A stretch of DNA of 64,000 nucleotides from Affinundibacterium baiyunense (GTDB lineage Bacteria > Pseudomonadota > Gammaproteobacteria > Burkholderiales > Burkholderiaceae_D): contig NZ_JAGSPM010000001.1 in assembly GCF_018139645.1 (NCBI RefSeq), forward strand, positions 496,001 through 560,000, in the 5' to 3' direction. Of this stretch, positions 8,650 to 16,930 are shown in pieces. Under the pieces are notes generated by a model, which was not told the DNA's origin, searched no databases, and saw only the letters and a list, made by a program, of their open reading frames with translations. Numbering within the stretch: the stretch's first letter is position 1; the number at the start of each line of letters is the position of its first letter. A program made the translations under genes and the position numbers.

Positions 8650-8680
8650 AAAAAAAAACCGCCATGACTGGCGGTTTTTT
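8650..8680 (-). terminator. Rho-independent terminator in the aroG leader
   Basis: Read on the minus strand, AAAAAACCGCC (8680-8670) pairs with GGCGGTTTTTT (8663-8653) around a 6-nt loop and is followed by T residues down to 8650. It lies 47 nt after the leader-peptide stop and about 127 nt before aroG. The 5' arm can instead pair with the leader-peptide coding region (see the antiterminator entry). The A/T-rich stem base makes it potentially bidirectional. Confidence 0.88.
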
Positions 8681-8756
8681 GGGATCGGTTGGGTTCTATG
8701 TACGTCGATTTTGCTTCTACGTGAACTTACCGCTTCTCCACCGCCTTAGGGTTGGA
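8670..8756 (-). promoter_or_regulatory. Phe/Tyr attenuator: protector and antiterminator pairings
   Basis: On the minus strand TCCAACC (8756-8750) can pair with GGTGGA (8742-8737) with one bulge, as a protector hairpin just after the last Tyr codon. Alternatively GGCGGT (8745-8740) pairs with ACCGCC (8675-8670), the 5' arm of the terminator. The two share 8742-8740, so they exclude one another, and the second excludes the terminator. This is the standard three-state logic of pheL- or trpL-type attenuators. Confidence 0.6.
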
Positions 8757-8798
8757 ATAGCTAAAGTAAAAGTGAAAGTAAAATCGTGCAAAATTCAT
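8727..8798 (-). CDS. Phe/Tyr-rich leader peptide of aroG
   Basis: A 23-residue frame with sequence MNFARFYFHFYFSYSNPK followed by AVEKR and a stop. Five Phe and three Tyr fall within residues 3-14, with FYFHFYF as the core. GAGG at 8807-8804 lies five bases before the ATG, and a good promoter lies upstream. It ends 47 nt before an intrinsic terminator and upstream of DAHP synthase, the entry enzyme for Phe, Tyr and Trp. It resembles E. coli PheL (leader of pheA) in design, but the target gene differs. Codon run, ribosome binding site, promoter and hairpins are all seen; regulation by tRNA-Phe/tRNA-Tyr charging is inferred. Confidence 0.78.
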   Translation of the reverse strand: MNFARFYFHFYFSYSNPKAVEKR

Positions 8799-8823
8799 GA
8801 AAACCTCGTGATCGAATGGATCG

Positions 8824-8853
8824 ACTATAACAACATCAGCGCCCAATTGGCAA
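8824..8853 (-). promoter_or_regulatory. Sigma-70 type promoter for the aroG leader transcript
   Basis: On the minus strand TTGCCA (8853-8848) and TATAGT (8829-8824) are separated by 18 bp. The expected start at about 8817 gives a short untranslated leader before the GAGG site at 8807-8804 and the leader-peptide ATG at 8798, so all elements fit one transcript. Confidence 0.65.
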
Positions 8854-8957
8854 GCAATTTATCAGAATATGCGCGTAAATTTATAAAAGCCTTGAGCTAA
8901 CACATGAGTTAGCACATAAGCTTATATCGAAAAGCTTATGTAGACGCTCATGTAGGC

Positions 8958-9647
8958 TTACAAAAAGCTCGCAATTTCACTCAATGGCTTCTTACGAATA
9001 TTCGGCACCATACAATCATCCGCAGGGTGACCAACCACCAACAGAATATAAGGTTTCTCATTGTCTGGACGGCCGAGTAATTCATTGAGAAATCCCATCG
9101 GGCTCGGCGTATGCGTCAGCGTCGCTAATCCAGCGTGATGCAGTGCTGCGATCAAAAAGCCGGTCGCAATCGAAACCGATTCTGGCACGTAATAATTTTT
9201 GACAGCACTACCATCATCCATCAATGTACTTTTTTGTCCGAATATCGCGATCAGATAAGGTGCATCTTCGAGAAATGGTTTATTTGAATCTGTGCCTAGA
9301 GGTGCTAGTGCATCTTTCCATTCTTGTGGCGCACGACGATCATAAAATTCACGCTCTTCAATCTCAGCTTCAACACGAATGCGATGTTTGAGTTCTTTAT
9401 CGCTAACCACCGCAAAATGCCAAGGTTGATGATTCGCACCGGATGGCGCAGTACCCGCAGCCAATAAGCATTGCTCGATCACTTTGCGAGATACGGGCTT
9501 TGAAGAAAATTCACGTATAGTTTTACGGCGTGCGAGTTCCTCGTAAAACTCGGCAGCACGCGTTTCCATTTCTGCCTCTGGATAAGCACGATAGGTACTC
9601 AATGGAATAAATTGAGGAGATCCTTGGTTAAAAGAAAGTTTAGACAT
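8958..9647 (-). CDS. Iodotyrosine deiodinase-like flavin nitroreductase
   Basis: A 229-residue FMN enzyme of the nitroreductase superfamily. [13 protein letters not shown] (40-52) and the FMN-binding [12 protein letters not shown] (67-78) open the domain. The central EEREFY...W...K segment aligns without gaps to the active-site lid of human iodotyrosine deiodinase as I recall it: E98, Y102 and K123 match the substrate-binding E157, Y161 and K182. The C-terminal LLGRP-x3-EK and RKPL blocks also match. Bacterial homologues of this family reductively remove halogen from halotyrosines, so dehalogenation of an aromatic amino acid is a reasonable inference; the natural substrate is unknown. AAGGA precedes ATG 9647. 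A strong terminator ends only 14 nt upstream of that ATG. Confidence 0.8.
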   Translation of the reverse strand: MSKLSFNQGSPQFIPLSTYRAYPEAEMETRAAEFYEELARRKTIREFSSKPVSRKVIEQCLLAAGTAPSGANHQPWHFAVVSDKELKHRIRVEAEIEEREFYDRRAPQEWKDALAPLGTDSNKPFLEDAPYLIAIFGQKSTLMDDGSAVKNYYVPESVSIATGFLIAALHHAGLATLTHTPSPMGFLNELLGRPDNEKPYILLVVGHPADDCMVPNIRKKPLSEIASFL

Positions 9648-9661
9648 GCTGTTCCTTTCAT

Positions 9662-9694
9662 AAAAAAAAAGACACTGTAATCACAATGTCTTTT
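9662..9694 (-). terminator. Intrinsic terminator just upstream of the deiodinase-like gene
   Basis: On the minus strand AAAAGACATTGT (9694-9683) pairs with ACAGTGTCTTTT (9678-9667), with one G-U pair and the loop GATT, followed by a run of nine T to 9662. It can end tldD transcription coming from the right. It leaves only 14 nt to the next ATG, so any transcript of that gene must pass through it. Confidence 0.8.
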
Positions 9695-9865
9695 CTACTC
9701 AAGAAGCAAAATCACATTCAATACAAGTCTCAAAAAGTAAGGCTTTTTAACAATAATTCAACGGCAAAAAGATGTATAGACAATATGAACTTTTGCCGCG
9801 AATTTGCCAAGAGAAACAATGACTTAGCCTTTAGGGAAGACCCGAAACTATTACTAAGCAAAAAA

Positions 9866-11326
9866 TCAGGCTGTACCACCAACCACCAACCCATCAATTC
9901 GCAAAGTTGGCTGCCCTACGCCTACCGGAACGCTTTGCCCCTCTTTGCCACAGACCCCAACGCCAGAATCTAAACGCATGTCATTACCGATCATTGAAAC
10001 TCGATTCAGTACTTCTGGGCCATTACCAATTAGGGTTGCACCTTTCACTGGATACGTGACTTTCCCATTTTCAATCATGTACGCTTCACTGGCGGAGAAA
10101 ACAAATTTGCCATTCGTAATATCTACTTGGCCGCCACCAAAATTCACCGCGTATAAGCCATTCTTAACCGATGCCAAAATTTCGGCTGGGTCGTTATCGC
10201 CAGCCAACATATAAGTATTTGTCATCCGTGGCATGGGCAAATGAGCGAAAGATTCACGGCGCGCATTACCGGTCACAGGCATCTTCATCAAACGCGCATT
10301 CATCGTATCTTGGATATAGCCTTTAAGAATGCCATCCTCAATCAGCGTTGTACATTGCGTTGGATTACCTTCGTCATCGATGTTGAGAGAGCCACGGCGA
10401 TTTTGCAATGTTCCATCGTCGACAACCGTTACACCTTTTGCAGCAACGCGATCGCCAATGCGACCAGCGAATGTACTTGATCCTTTACGATTAAAGTCGC
10501 CTTCTAAACCATGTCCAATTGCTTCATGCAACAACACACCAGGCCAGCCAGAACCAAGCACCACCGTCATCGGCCCCGCCGGCGCAGGACGAGCGTCGAG
10601 ATTCACCAATGCCGACTTCACCGCATCATCTGCATATTGTTCCAACATCGCATCAGTAAAATAACCAAAGCTATAGCGACCGCCGCCACCACTAGAACCA
10701 GTTTCACGACGCCCATTTTGTTCTGCAATCACGGTCAAGGACATACGAACCAGAGGACGCACATCGGCCGCAATCACGCCATCACTTCGCGCCACCAAAA
10801 TCACATCATATTCACCCGCCAAACTCGCCATCACCTGCACGATACGTGGATCTTTTGCGCGCGCAATTTTCTCTATACGCTCAAGCAATGCGACTTTCTG
10901 CGTTGCATCTAACGACGCTAAGGGATCGTCTTGTAAAAATAAATTATGACCTTGCACGCCTTGCATAGACGAAGCCACTTGTATCTTGCCGGAACCAACA
11001 CGCGCAATCGTTCGGGTTGCAGCAGCGGCTTCTAACAGAGCATGTTCGGAGATTTCATCTGAATACGAAAATGCGGTCTTGTCACCAGAAACAGCGCGAA
11101 CACCGACACCTTGGTCAATTGAAAAACTACCTGTTTTAACGATGCCTTCTTCAAGACTCCAACCTTCATTTTTGGTGAATTGAAAATATAAATCAGCATA
11201 ATCAATTTTATGCGTGAACATACTTTTCAATGCAGACGATAACTTCGCCTCATCAAGACCAAACGGTGTCAGCAGAATTTCGCGCGCGATCGCGAGGTGT
11301 TTTAAATTTGAATCAAATGGTGTCAT
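9866..11326 (-). CDS. tldD: Metalloprotease TldD
   Basis: Zinc protease subunit of the TldD/PmbA (TldE) family. Together with TldE it degrades or matures modified peptides such as microcins and CcdA in E. coli. The protein from ATG 11326 has 486 residues, the normal TldD length. The metal motif [11 protein letters not shown] is at about residues 267-277, followed by [14 protein letters not shown]; this motif distinguishes the catalytic TldD from the partner TldE. A TTG three codons earlier is possible but less likely. It lies 140 nt downstream of the nitrilase-family gene, the same order (yhdP-nit-tldD) as in many beta- and gammaproteobacteria. The partner tldE is not in the window. Confidence 0.95.
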   Translation of the reverse strand: MTPFDSNLKHLAIAREILLTPFGLDEAKLSSALKSMFTHKIDYADLYFQFTKNEGWSLEEGIVKTGSFSIDQGVGVRAVSGDKTAFSYSDEISEHALLEAAAATRTIARVGSGKIQVASSMQGVQGHNLFLQDDPLASLDATQKVALLERIEKIARAKDPRIVQVMASLAGEYDVILVARSDGVIAADVRPLVRMSLTVIAEQNGRRETGSSGGGGRYSFGYFTDAMLEQYADDAVKSALVNLDARPAPAGPMTVVLGSGWPGVLLHEAIGHGLEGDFNRKGSSTFAGRIGDRVAAKGVTVVDDGTLQNRRGSLNIDDEGNPTQCTTLIEDGILKGYIQDTMNARLMKMPVTGNARRESFAHLPMPRMTNTYMLAGDNDPAEILASVKNGLYAVNFGGGQVDITNGKFVFSASEAYMIENGKVTYPVKGATLIGNGPEVLNRVSMIGNDMRLDSGVGVCGKEGQSVPVGVGQPTLRIDGLVVGGTA

Positions 11327-11475
11327 GTTTTTCAATCTTTATTGGCTGCCATCATGGCAATGAACTTAGCTATTGTAGAGCATTTCATGCGGACACTTGT
11401 GTTAAGCGATGAGAACACAAAACGGCAATTAATCAAGCAACAATTAAATACGATGTTTAAGCATCTGAAAATCCA

Positions 11476-12276
11476 CTAGCACCCGAAGCGTCTATGTTTT
11501 AAGGCGGGCAAGTTGCTACGAATTTTTAACATCGCATCCAGGTCCAAGTCAGCGATCACAAGTCCCTCGCCTTCGTCCAAACAAGTTATGACTTTGCCCC
11601 AAGGGTCGATCAACATACTATGTCCCCAGGTTCGTCGTCCGCTATCGTGAATCCCTCCTTGGGCCGATGCCAATACATAACATTGATTTTCAATGGCACG
11701 CGCGCGTAACAGAATTTCCCAATGTGCTTGCCCCGTTGTGTAGGTGAATGCTGCTGGCAACACAAGTAAGCTACACGGCCCCATGTTGCGAAATAACTCT
11801 GGAAAACGTAAGTCGTAGCAGACGCCTAAACCGATCTTACCGATAGCGCTTTCAAAACTAACGATATCATCGCCCTCTTTAATCGTATTCGATTCTTGAT
11901 AGCTTTCTTCGCCATTCTGAAAACCAAATAAATGAATTTTGTCGTAACGTGCAATTTGCATTCCATTTGCATCATACACAAGACATGCATTGTAAATTTT
12001 CTGGCTATCTTCTGACTGTAGTGGAATCGTGCCACCAATGATGGTCATTTGTAACTCTCTCGCCATTTGCGCCAGGAAGCTTTGCAAACTGCCGCCACTT
12101 GACGGCTCTGCAAAATTTACTTTGTCGGTATCACGCAAGCCCATAATTGACCAATACTCAGGTAGCACAGCAAGCTCTGCTCCTTGCGATTTAGCTTGTC
12201 GCAACAAGCGCTCTGCGGTTTGAATATTTGTATCGGGTTTTGATACCGACACCATTTGAATTGCAGCGACTTTCAT
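11476..12276 (-). CDS. Carbon-nitrogen hydrolase, Nit1/deaminated-glutathione amidase-like
   Basis: A 266-residue nitrilase-superfamily amidase with the complete Glu-Lys-Cys triad: LPEYW (E40), RYDKIHLF (K113) and GVCYDLRFPE (C153). The second glutamate common in the superfamily lies in the segment between. The YDLRFPELFR and RRTWGHSMLIDPWG blocks place it close to the Nit1/NitA branch, whose known role is metabolite repair by hydrolysing deaminated glutathione; this substrate is inferred from family placement only. The gene starts nine bases after the yhdP stop, so they are co-transcribed, with tldD next. A single-domain cytoplasmic enzyme. Confidence 0.85.
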   Translation of the reverse strand: MKVAAIQMVSVSKPDTNIQTAERLLRQAKSQGAELAVLPEYWSIMGLRDTDKVNFAEPSSGGSLQSFLAQMARELQMTIIGGTIPLQSEDSQKIYNACLVYDANGMQIARYDKIHLFGFQNGEESYQESNTIKEGDDIVSFESAIGKIGLGVCYDLRFPELFRNMGPCSLLVLPAAFTYTTGQAHWEILLRARAIENQCYVLASAQGGIHDSGRRTWGHSMLIDPWGKVITCLDEGEGLVIADLDLDAMLKIRSNLPALKHRRFGC

Positions 12277-12285
12277 CGTCTATCC

Positions 12286-15200
12286 TTATTTCAATTCTGC
12301 TTTAGCTGCACCTGCTTTAGCTTGCTCTGACTTTATCTGATCTGCTTTTTGCTTATCTAAAATTTGCTGACGCTCTTTATTCTCGATTTTTGTAATGACA
12401 GGATTTGCCCAAGGCCCCGTGATTTGATACTCATAAGTGAATGCACGTTTTAAAGGATCTCTAAAAAATAATTGTGCTAAAAAAGTTCCCAAACCGATTA
12501 CTGGATTGACCGCTAAACCATACACGACGGAAGCTGCACCTGCATTCAAATCAGGAATAACCGCCACATGCAAATCTTGCGATTCTTTTGCGATATCAGT
12601 ACTTCCTTCCATCAATACCGCTGCATTCACACTGGTCATTTTTAAGTTGTCTGTTTTCGCAATTCCTTGTTGAATTTGCGCAGTGCCGACAATACTGTCG
12701 AAGGCAAATCCCTCTGAAAAAACATCGCGAAAATCTAGCGTAAATCGACGCGGCAAAGACTGCATACTTAACACGCCTAATAGTTTTGCCGCGCCCGGAT
12801 CGACTTTTAAAAACTGCCCCGCCGCTAAAGCTAATTGCAATTGCCCACTTAAACTAGGAATATCAATATCAAACGGTAAGCCTATCCATTGCGCATTACC
12901 TTCCAATTTTCCTTTACCACCTCGCAGAACGCCGGCGAAATCAAATCGATCTAACAAACGCCCTGAGTTAACAATATCTAAGACATATTCCAATTGCGTC
13001 AAACTATCGGTTTGACGAGCTAACCACTTACCTTTGGCATTTAACTTAGCATCATCGTTACTCAAAACAAGTTTATCAATATTCCATTCACGCCCATTTG
13101 CAGCGATCGCATTATTCGCGATTAACTCTAAGTGGCCTAACTTCTTATCGAACAATTCAAAATTCTCTACTTGAATATCGAGGCTAGGAAGCTGCTTAGT
13201 GGTATTTTTGGCTTCCAGCAAATCTCCGACGTCATTGGCTGCCGAACGTGGAATCATCAATCGACTCAAACGCGCAGCCAATTGACCTGTCGACTGTTGA
13301 TTGCCAAAGCCATTCCACGTAATAAAACCTGAAGCCTGTTTCGAATCAAGATTCGCCTGCCATACACCTGCTTGACGTGATGCGCCCAATACAATTTGAT
13401 CAAGTTTTTTTCCAAATAAGAAAATTTCGTCCGTCAACAGAGAAAAACTTGCCGGCTCAACATATTGTGCAAATCCACTACTTGCATTTGTAGCTGCCAA
13501 TGCATGCGTATTCGCGTTGTTAATGCTGGTCGTATGTGCTGGTTGCACAGTAGCTTCATGCTCACTCAGAAAACGTCGCCAATCGTCGACATTAAATGAC
13601 TGCGTTTGAATGTAAAAATTTACACCCGAGTCAGGTAATTGAGCAGGCGAGTTGATAGCGACGCCTCCTCGCAACACCTGCCAAGCTGCGTTTCGATCTG
13701 TATTTTTCTTGCGTTGATATTGCGCATTTAAACGATTGCCGACATTGAGCTTAATTTGTTCACGTATTTCATTACTTTGTGTCGTTGCATCTGCGGTCAC
13801 TTCTAAACGTAAGGGTGCGAGCTCATTAGAGATTTTGGTTAAGGGTGCAGGTAAATTCCAGGACAAGCCTTGTAAGTCTGACTCAATCAACAGATCTGCT
13901 TGACCACGCTTAACGTTGATCAGGGTGTTATACCGTGCTTCGCCATCCATACCTTTTAAGAATTTTGCAAACTCCATTTCTGCAAAGTGTTTACGTATCC
14001 CATCTGCATTCGCAAGACCATCAATTTTGATGCGGATAGTGCCATCTTTTTGGCTACCACCCGTCGCTTGGGCAAGTCCGCCTAGCAGGTTGCCCTTGAT
14101 GTTATTTAAGCTTACACCTCGCTCATTAAATTCAATTCGCCCATTCAAGCCGGTAATGCGCGGCAAATTAGGCTGCAATAGCGTCTCCGCGCCGTTGAGC
14201 TGCAGCACACCATCGACTTTGGAATCATGTATCGTATTAAGTGGCAAAAACAGTTTTAAATTCAACTGTGAAACGCCATTCGCTACCGAATCATGCAAAA
14301 AATATCCTAGCCATTCATCCACTGGACTGGCCTTCACATAATTCAACATCGGCTGCAATTGACCAAACGCGATGCCATCAATTTCTAATAAAGGATTGTC
14401 TGCGCCTAAATCGGCGATAACCGCTTTCACCTTCTTTAAGGGCACCGAATTGGTGGTCGCTGTATCGGCGCGAATTTCCATACGACCATGTTCGAAAACA
14501 AAACTACCTTTGATGTTATCAATCACCGGCCAATACGGAGAAACGCCATCTTTGGCCAACTCGCCAGGTAAGAAATTTAACTTCGCATCTTGAAGTTTGC
14601 CTTTGACCAAAAACTCACCTTGTCGCTCCGGGAACTTAGCGTTGTGCTCAAACGGGAACTCAGCCAGAGCCCCTTTCAGGCGAAAAACGACGTCATTCGC
14701 TTTACCATCTAACAAAGCGGAACTTAGCCACTCACGCAAATGCTGATGCGTTTGTTCAGGAATAAAACGCGTAATTGTCTTAACATCGAATCCTTGCAAA
14801 CGGCCAGATAACTCCACTTCACCCAAATCATCATCACGCATCGAAAGACGATGCGTACCACTCAAACTACCAATCGCACCATCTTGTTCAAAATCCATGT
14901 CTTGAATCTGTACTTGCAATTGATCATCTTGTTGGAATTGCCAGCGTGCGCGCATTTTCAACTTGGTGAACGGCATCACAGGATCAACAAAATACGTCGG
15001 CAATTGCAAGACCAAATCAGAAGAATCCAACGTAAAGCTGCCACCTTTTTCATTCGCATCAATCGAACCAGATAAGTTATCAAAGCCAGGAATCGCTGGC
15101 ACAGCGGCTCTTGCTGGCAACTTATTGGTTTTGGGACGTGCCAACTGGGCTTTTAAAGCTTGCATCTGCAAATTACGGAAGTCACCTTTGATGCTGTAAT

Positions 15201-16578
15201 TCGCAATTTCAGGAAAACTTCCCTGCCAACTCGCTGTGAAATTCTTGAGTACGCCTTTTGGTGCCACGTCGATCAGCAGCTTGCGTTGATCCAAGGGGAT
15301 AGGCAAATGCTCGGCAAAATTGGCTAGGGATTCTAAGTCCAAGGACTCCGCATATAATTCGACCTTCTCCCCTTGGCCTTTTTCACCTGGAGTAAAGGTT
15401 TCTTTTAAGGTCGTAGATGGGAGAACCAAGCCATCTCGAGTCTGCATAGAGAAATTAACCAACGATAGACTATGCCCTGCTTGACCAGAAAACATCGGCA
15501 GGTATTTGTGGTTTCGTGGCAAATGTTCTGCAGCGATAATACGACCGCGTACCTGCGCCATATCAAGGACAGGAAGATCTTTTCTAAACTTCCCCAAGAC
15601 ATCTTGTAGTTGCACATCCGCAGTAAAATCAGCCAATCGTCCACGCTCCAATTTGAGCCAAGAACGAACACTTCCTAGACCTTTATTCAAATTAAACGGG
15701 AACGGGAAATACTGATGAATTAAAGGCAAATCCGCCTTTTTTAGATCAGAATAAAGCTCGCCCGACCACGAAGATAAATCCGATTTTTTACGTGCGAATA
15801 CAGACTGTTGAAATTTACCTCGGACATCGACTGGCGCCGCCATAACAGCGGGTGGAACAGCGTGCAAAGCGAATTGATGTTGATGCCAATGATTATTCAA
15901 CACAAAATTGACCGAACTTAAATGTAAGTCTGGTTGCATCCGCAACTGATCACGCCAACTGACTTGCCCCTGACGAATGCTAATTTGATGTTGTGCCAGT
16001 ACCCAATCCAAGCCTGCTTCATCCTCTGACTTCGGATCGCTAGGTAAAATCGGAAAGCCTGCAACTTCAATCAAACCTGCTGGATTTCTTGTCACTTGCA
16101 ATACGGGTTTGACTAACTCGACACTGGCAAATCGCACATCAAAAACAAACAAGGACCACCAAGAAATAGTCGTATTAATTTCTGGCAAGCTTAAGACTGG
16201 GTTTGCTTTCTGGTCGTAAATCACCACCTCACGCAGCGCGATTTTAGGATTAAATCCTTCCCAATACGCCTTTAACTGAGCGATCTTTATTTGCCGACCA
16301 ATTTGTTGCGATGCGAGTTGTTCAATCTCTGGCTTGTAGTTTTCAACGTTTGGTAAAACTAGGTAACGCAAACATAAAAATAAAGCTGCAAAAATAAAAT
16401 AACAAATCAGCACAAACCTCAAAGTCACTCGCCAACACTTGCGCATCCCGCGCCCACTAATCAAAGCCGCAAACACACACGCTGCTCGTGTTTGGTGCGC
16501 GAATTTACGCCAACCACAAAGAGATGGGTTTTCGACAGACTCGGGATGCTGCTGATTCAACGGCTTTTCCACTTTCAA
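12286..16578 (-). CDS. yhdP: YhdP-family AsmA-like envelope protein
   Basis: A 1430-residue inner-membrane-anchored protein of the YhdP/TIGR02099 family (DUF3971 plus AsmA-like C terminus). One transmembrane segment lies at about residues 50-71 (VLICYFIFAALFLCLRYLVL), followed by the typical LPNVENYKPEIEQLASQQIGR. The rest is a long beta-rich periplasmic region ending in YQITGPWANPVITKIE and a Lys/Ala-rich tail. In E. coli YhdP is one of several AsmA-like bridges that carry phospholipid to the outer membrane. The outermost start is TTG at 16578, giving a cytoplasmic extension as in many betaproteobacterial homologues; ATG at 16446 (residue 45) is the alternative. Divergent from glnE and first of yhdP-nit-tldD. 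Confidence 0.88.
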   Translation of the reverse strand: MKVEKPLNQQHPESVENPSLCGWRKFAHQTRAACVFAALISGRGMRKCWRVTLRFVLICYFIFAALFLCLRYLVLPNVENYKPEIEQLASQQIGRQIKIAQLKAYWEGFNPKIALREVVIYDQKANPVLSLPEINTTISWWSLFVFDVRFASVELVKPVLQVTRNPAGLIEVAGFPILPSDPKSEDEAGLDWVLAQHQISIRQGQVSWRDQLRMQPDLHLSSVNFVLNNHWHQHQFALHAVPPAVMAAPVDVRGKFQQSVFARKKSDLSSWSGELYSDLKKADLPLIHQYFPFPFNLNKGLGSVRSWLKLERGRLADFTADVQLQDVLGKFRKDLPVLDMAQVRGRIIAAEHLPRNHKYLPMFSGQAGHSLSLVNFSMQTRDGLVLPSTTLKETFTPGEKGQGEKVELYAESLDLESLANFAEHLPIPLDQRKLLIDVAPKGVLKNFTASWQGSFPEIANYSIKGDFRNLQMQALKAQLARPKTNKLPARAAVPAIPGFDNLSGSIDANEKGGSFTLDSSDLVLQLPTYFVDPVMPFTKLKMRARWQFQQDDQLQVQIQDMDFEQDGAIGSLSGTHRLSMRDDDLGEVELSGRLQGFDVKTITRFIPEQTHQHLREWLSSALLDGKANDVVFRLKGALAEFPFEHNAKFPERQGEFLVKGKLQDAKLNFLPGELAKDGVSPYWPVIDNIKGSFVFEHGRMEIRADTATTNSVPLKKVKAVIADLGADNPLLEIDGIAFGQLQPMLNYVKASPVDEWLGYFLHDSVANGVSQLNLKLFLPLNTIHDSKVDGVLQLNGAETLLQPNLPRITGLNGRIEFNERGVSLNNIKGNLLGGLAQATGGSQKDGTIRIKIDGLANADGIRKHFAEMEFAKFLKGMDGEARYNTLINVKRGQADLLIESDLQGLSWNLPAPLTKISNELAPLRLEVTADATTQSNEIREQIKLNVGNRLNAQYQRKKNTDRNAAWQVLRGGVAINSPAQLPDSGVNFYIQTQSFNVDDWRRFLSEHEATVQPAHTTSINNANTHALAATNASSGFAQYVEPASFSLLTDEIFLFGKKLDQIVLGASRQAGVWQANLDSKQASGFITWNGFGNQQSTGQLAARLSRLMIPRSAANDVGDLLEAKNTTKQLPSLDIQVENFELFDKKLGHLELIANNAIAANGREWNIDKLVLSNDDAKLNAKGKWLARQTDSLTQLEYVLDIVNSGRLLDRFDFAGVLRGGKGKLEGNAQWIGLPFDIDIPSLSGQLQLALAAGQFLKVDPGAAKLLGVLSMQSLPRRFTLDFRDVFSEGFAFDSIVGTAQIQQGIAKTDNLKMTSVNAAVLMEGSTDIAKESQDLHVAVIPDLNAGAASVVYGLAVNPVIGLGTFLAQLFFRDPLKRAFTYEYQITGPWANPVITKIENKERQQILDKQKADQIKSEQAKAGAAKAELK

Positions 16579-16930
16579 TGTGGACGGAGAGATGATGGCA
16601 TATCGCCAATTGATAGGAAGACCTTAACGCGCTTCTGTACGATAAACACTGCAAACAACAAGCTAGTCCCCCGATGAAAACCTAATAAATATCAAAACAA
16701 ATAATACGTAATTATAAATTTTTTTAAACGACGTCAAAATTTTGTTCAAAATATACCGCGACTAAGAGCAAATTCAAAGCAGATTTGCGTTTTTTCAAAT
16801 AAGCTTACGGTGCTGTGCAGCAAAGTATAGTTTTGCATGCGTTTCTGTATGTATTCCTGAATATCCTGCTGTGGCTCGACATAAATGTCACTTTAAAATT
16901 TCTCGCCTCGATATCTTTCAAATCACTTTC
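16579..16930. other. Divergent intergenic region between yhdP and glnE
   Basis: AT-rich region that must hold both promoters, with long A/T tracts around 16680-16740. No convincing -35/-10 pair, operator or hairpin was identified. GTG 16871 opens an in-frame extension of glnE that I do not favour. Confidence 0.4.

Noticed and set aside
8664..8900. Plus-strand frame of 78 codons between aroG and the deiodinase-like gene
   Set aside because: It is the complement of the aroG promoter, leader peptide and terminator, which form a coherent unit on the minus strand.
9686..9973. Plus-strand frame of 95 codons
   Set aside because: Overlaps the tldD 3' end antisense and starts inside a terminator; no family resemblance.
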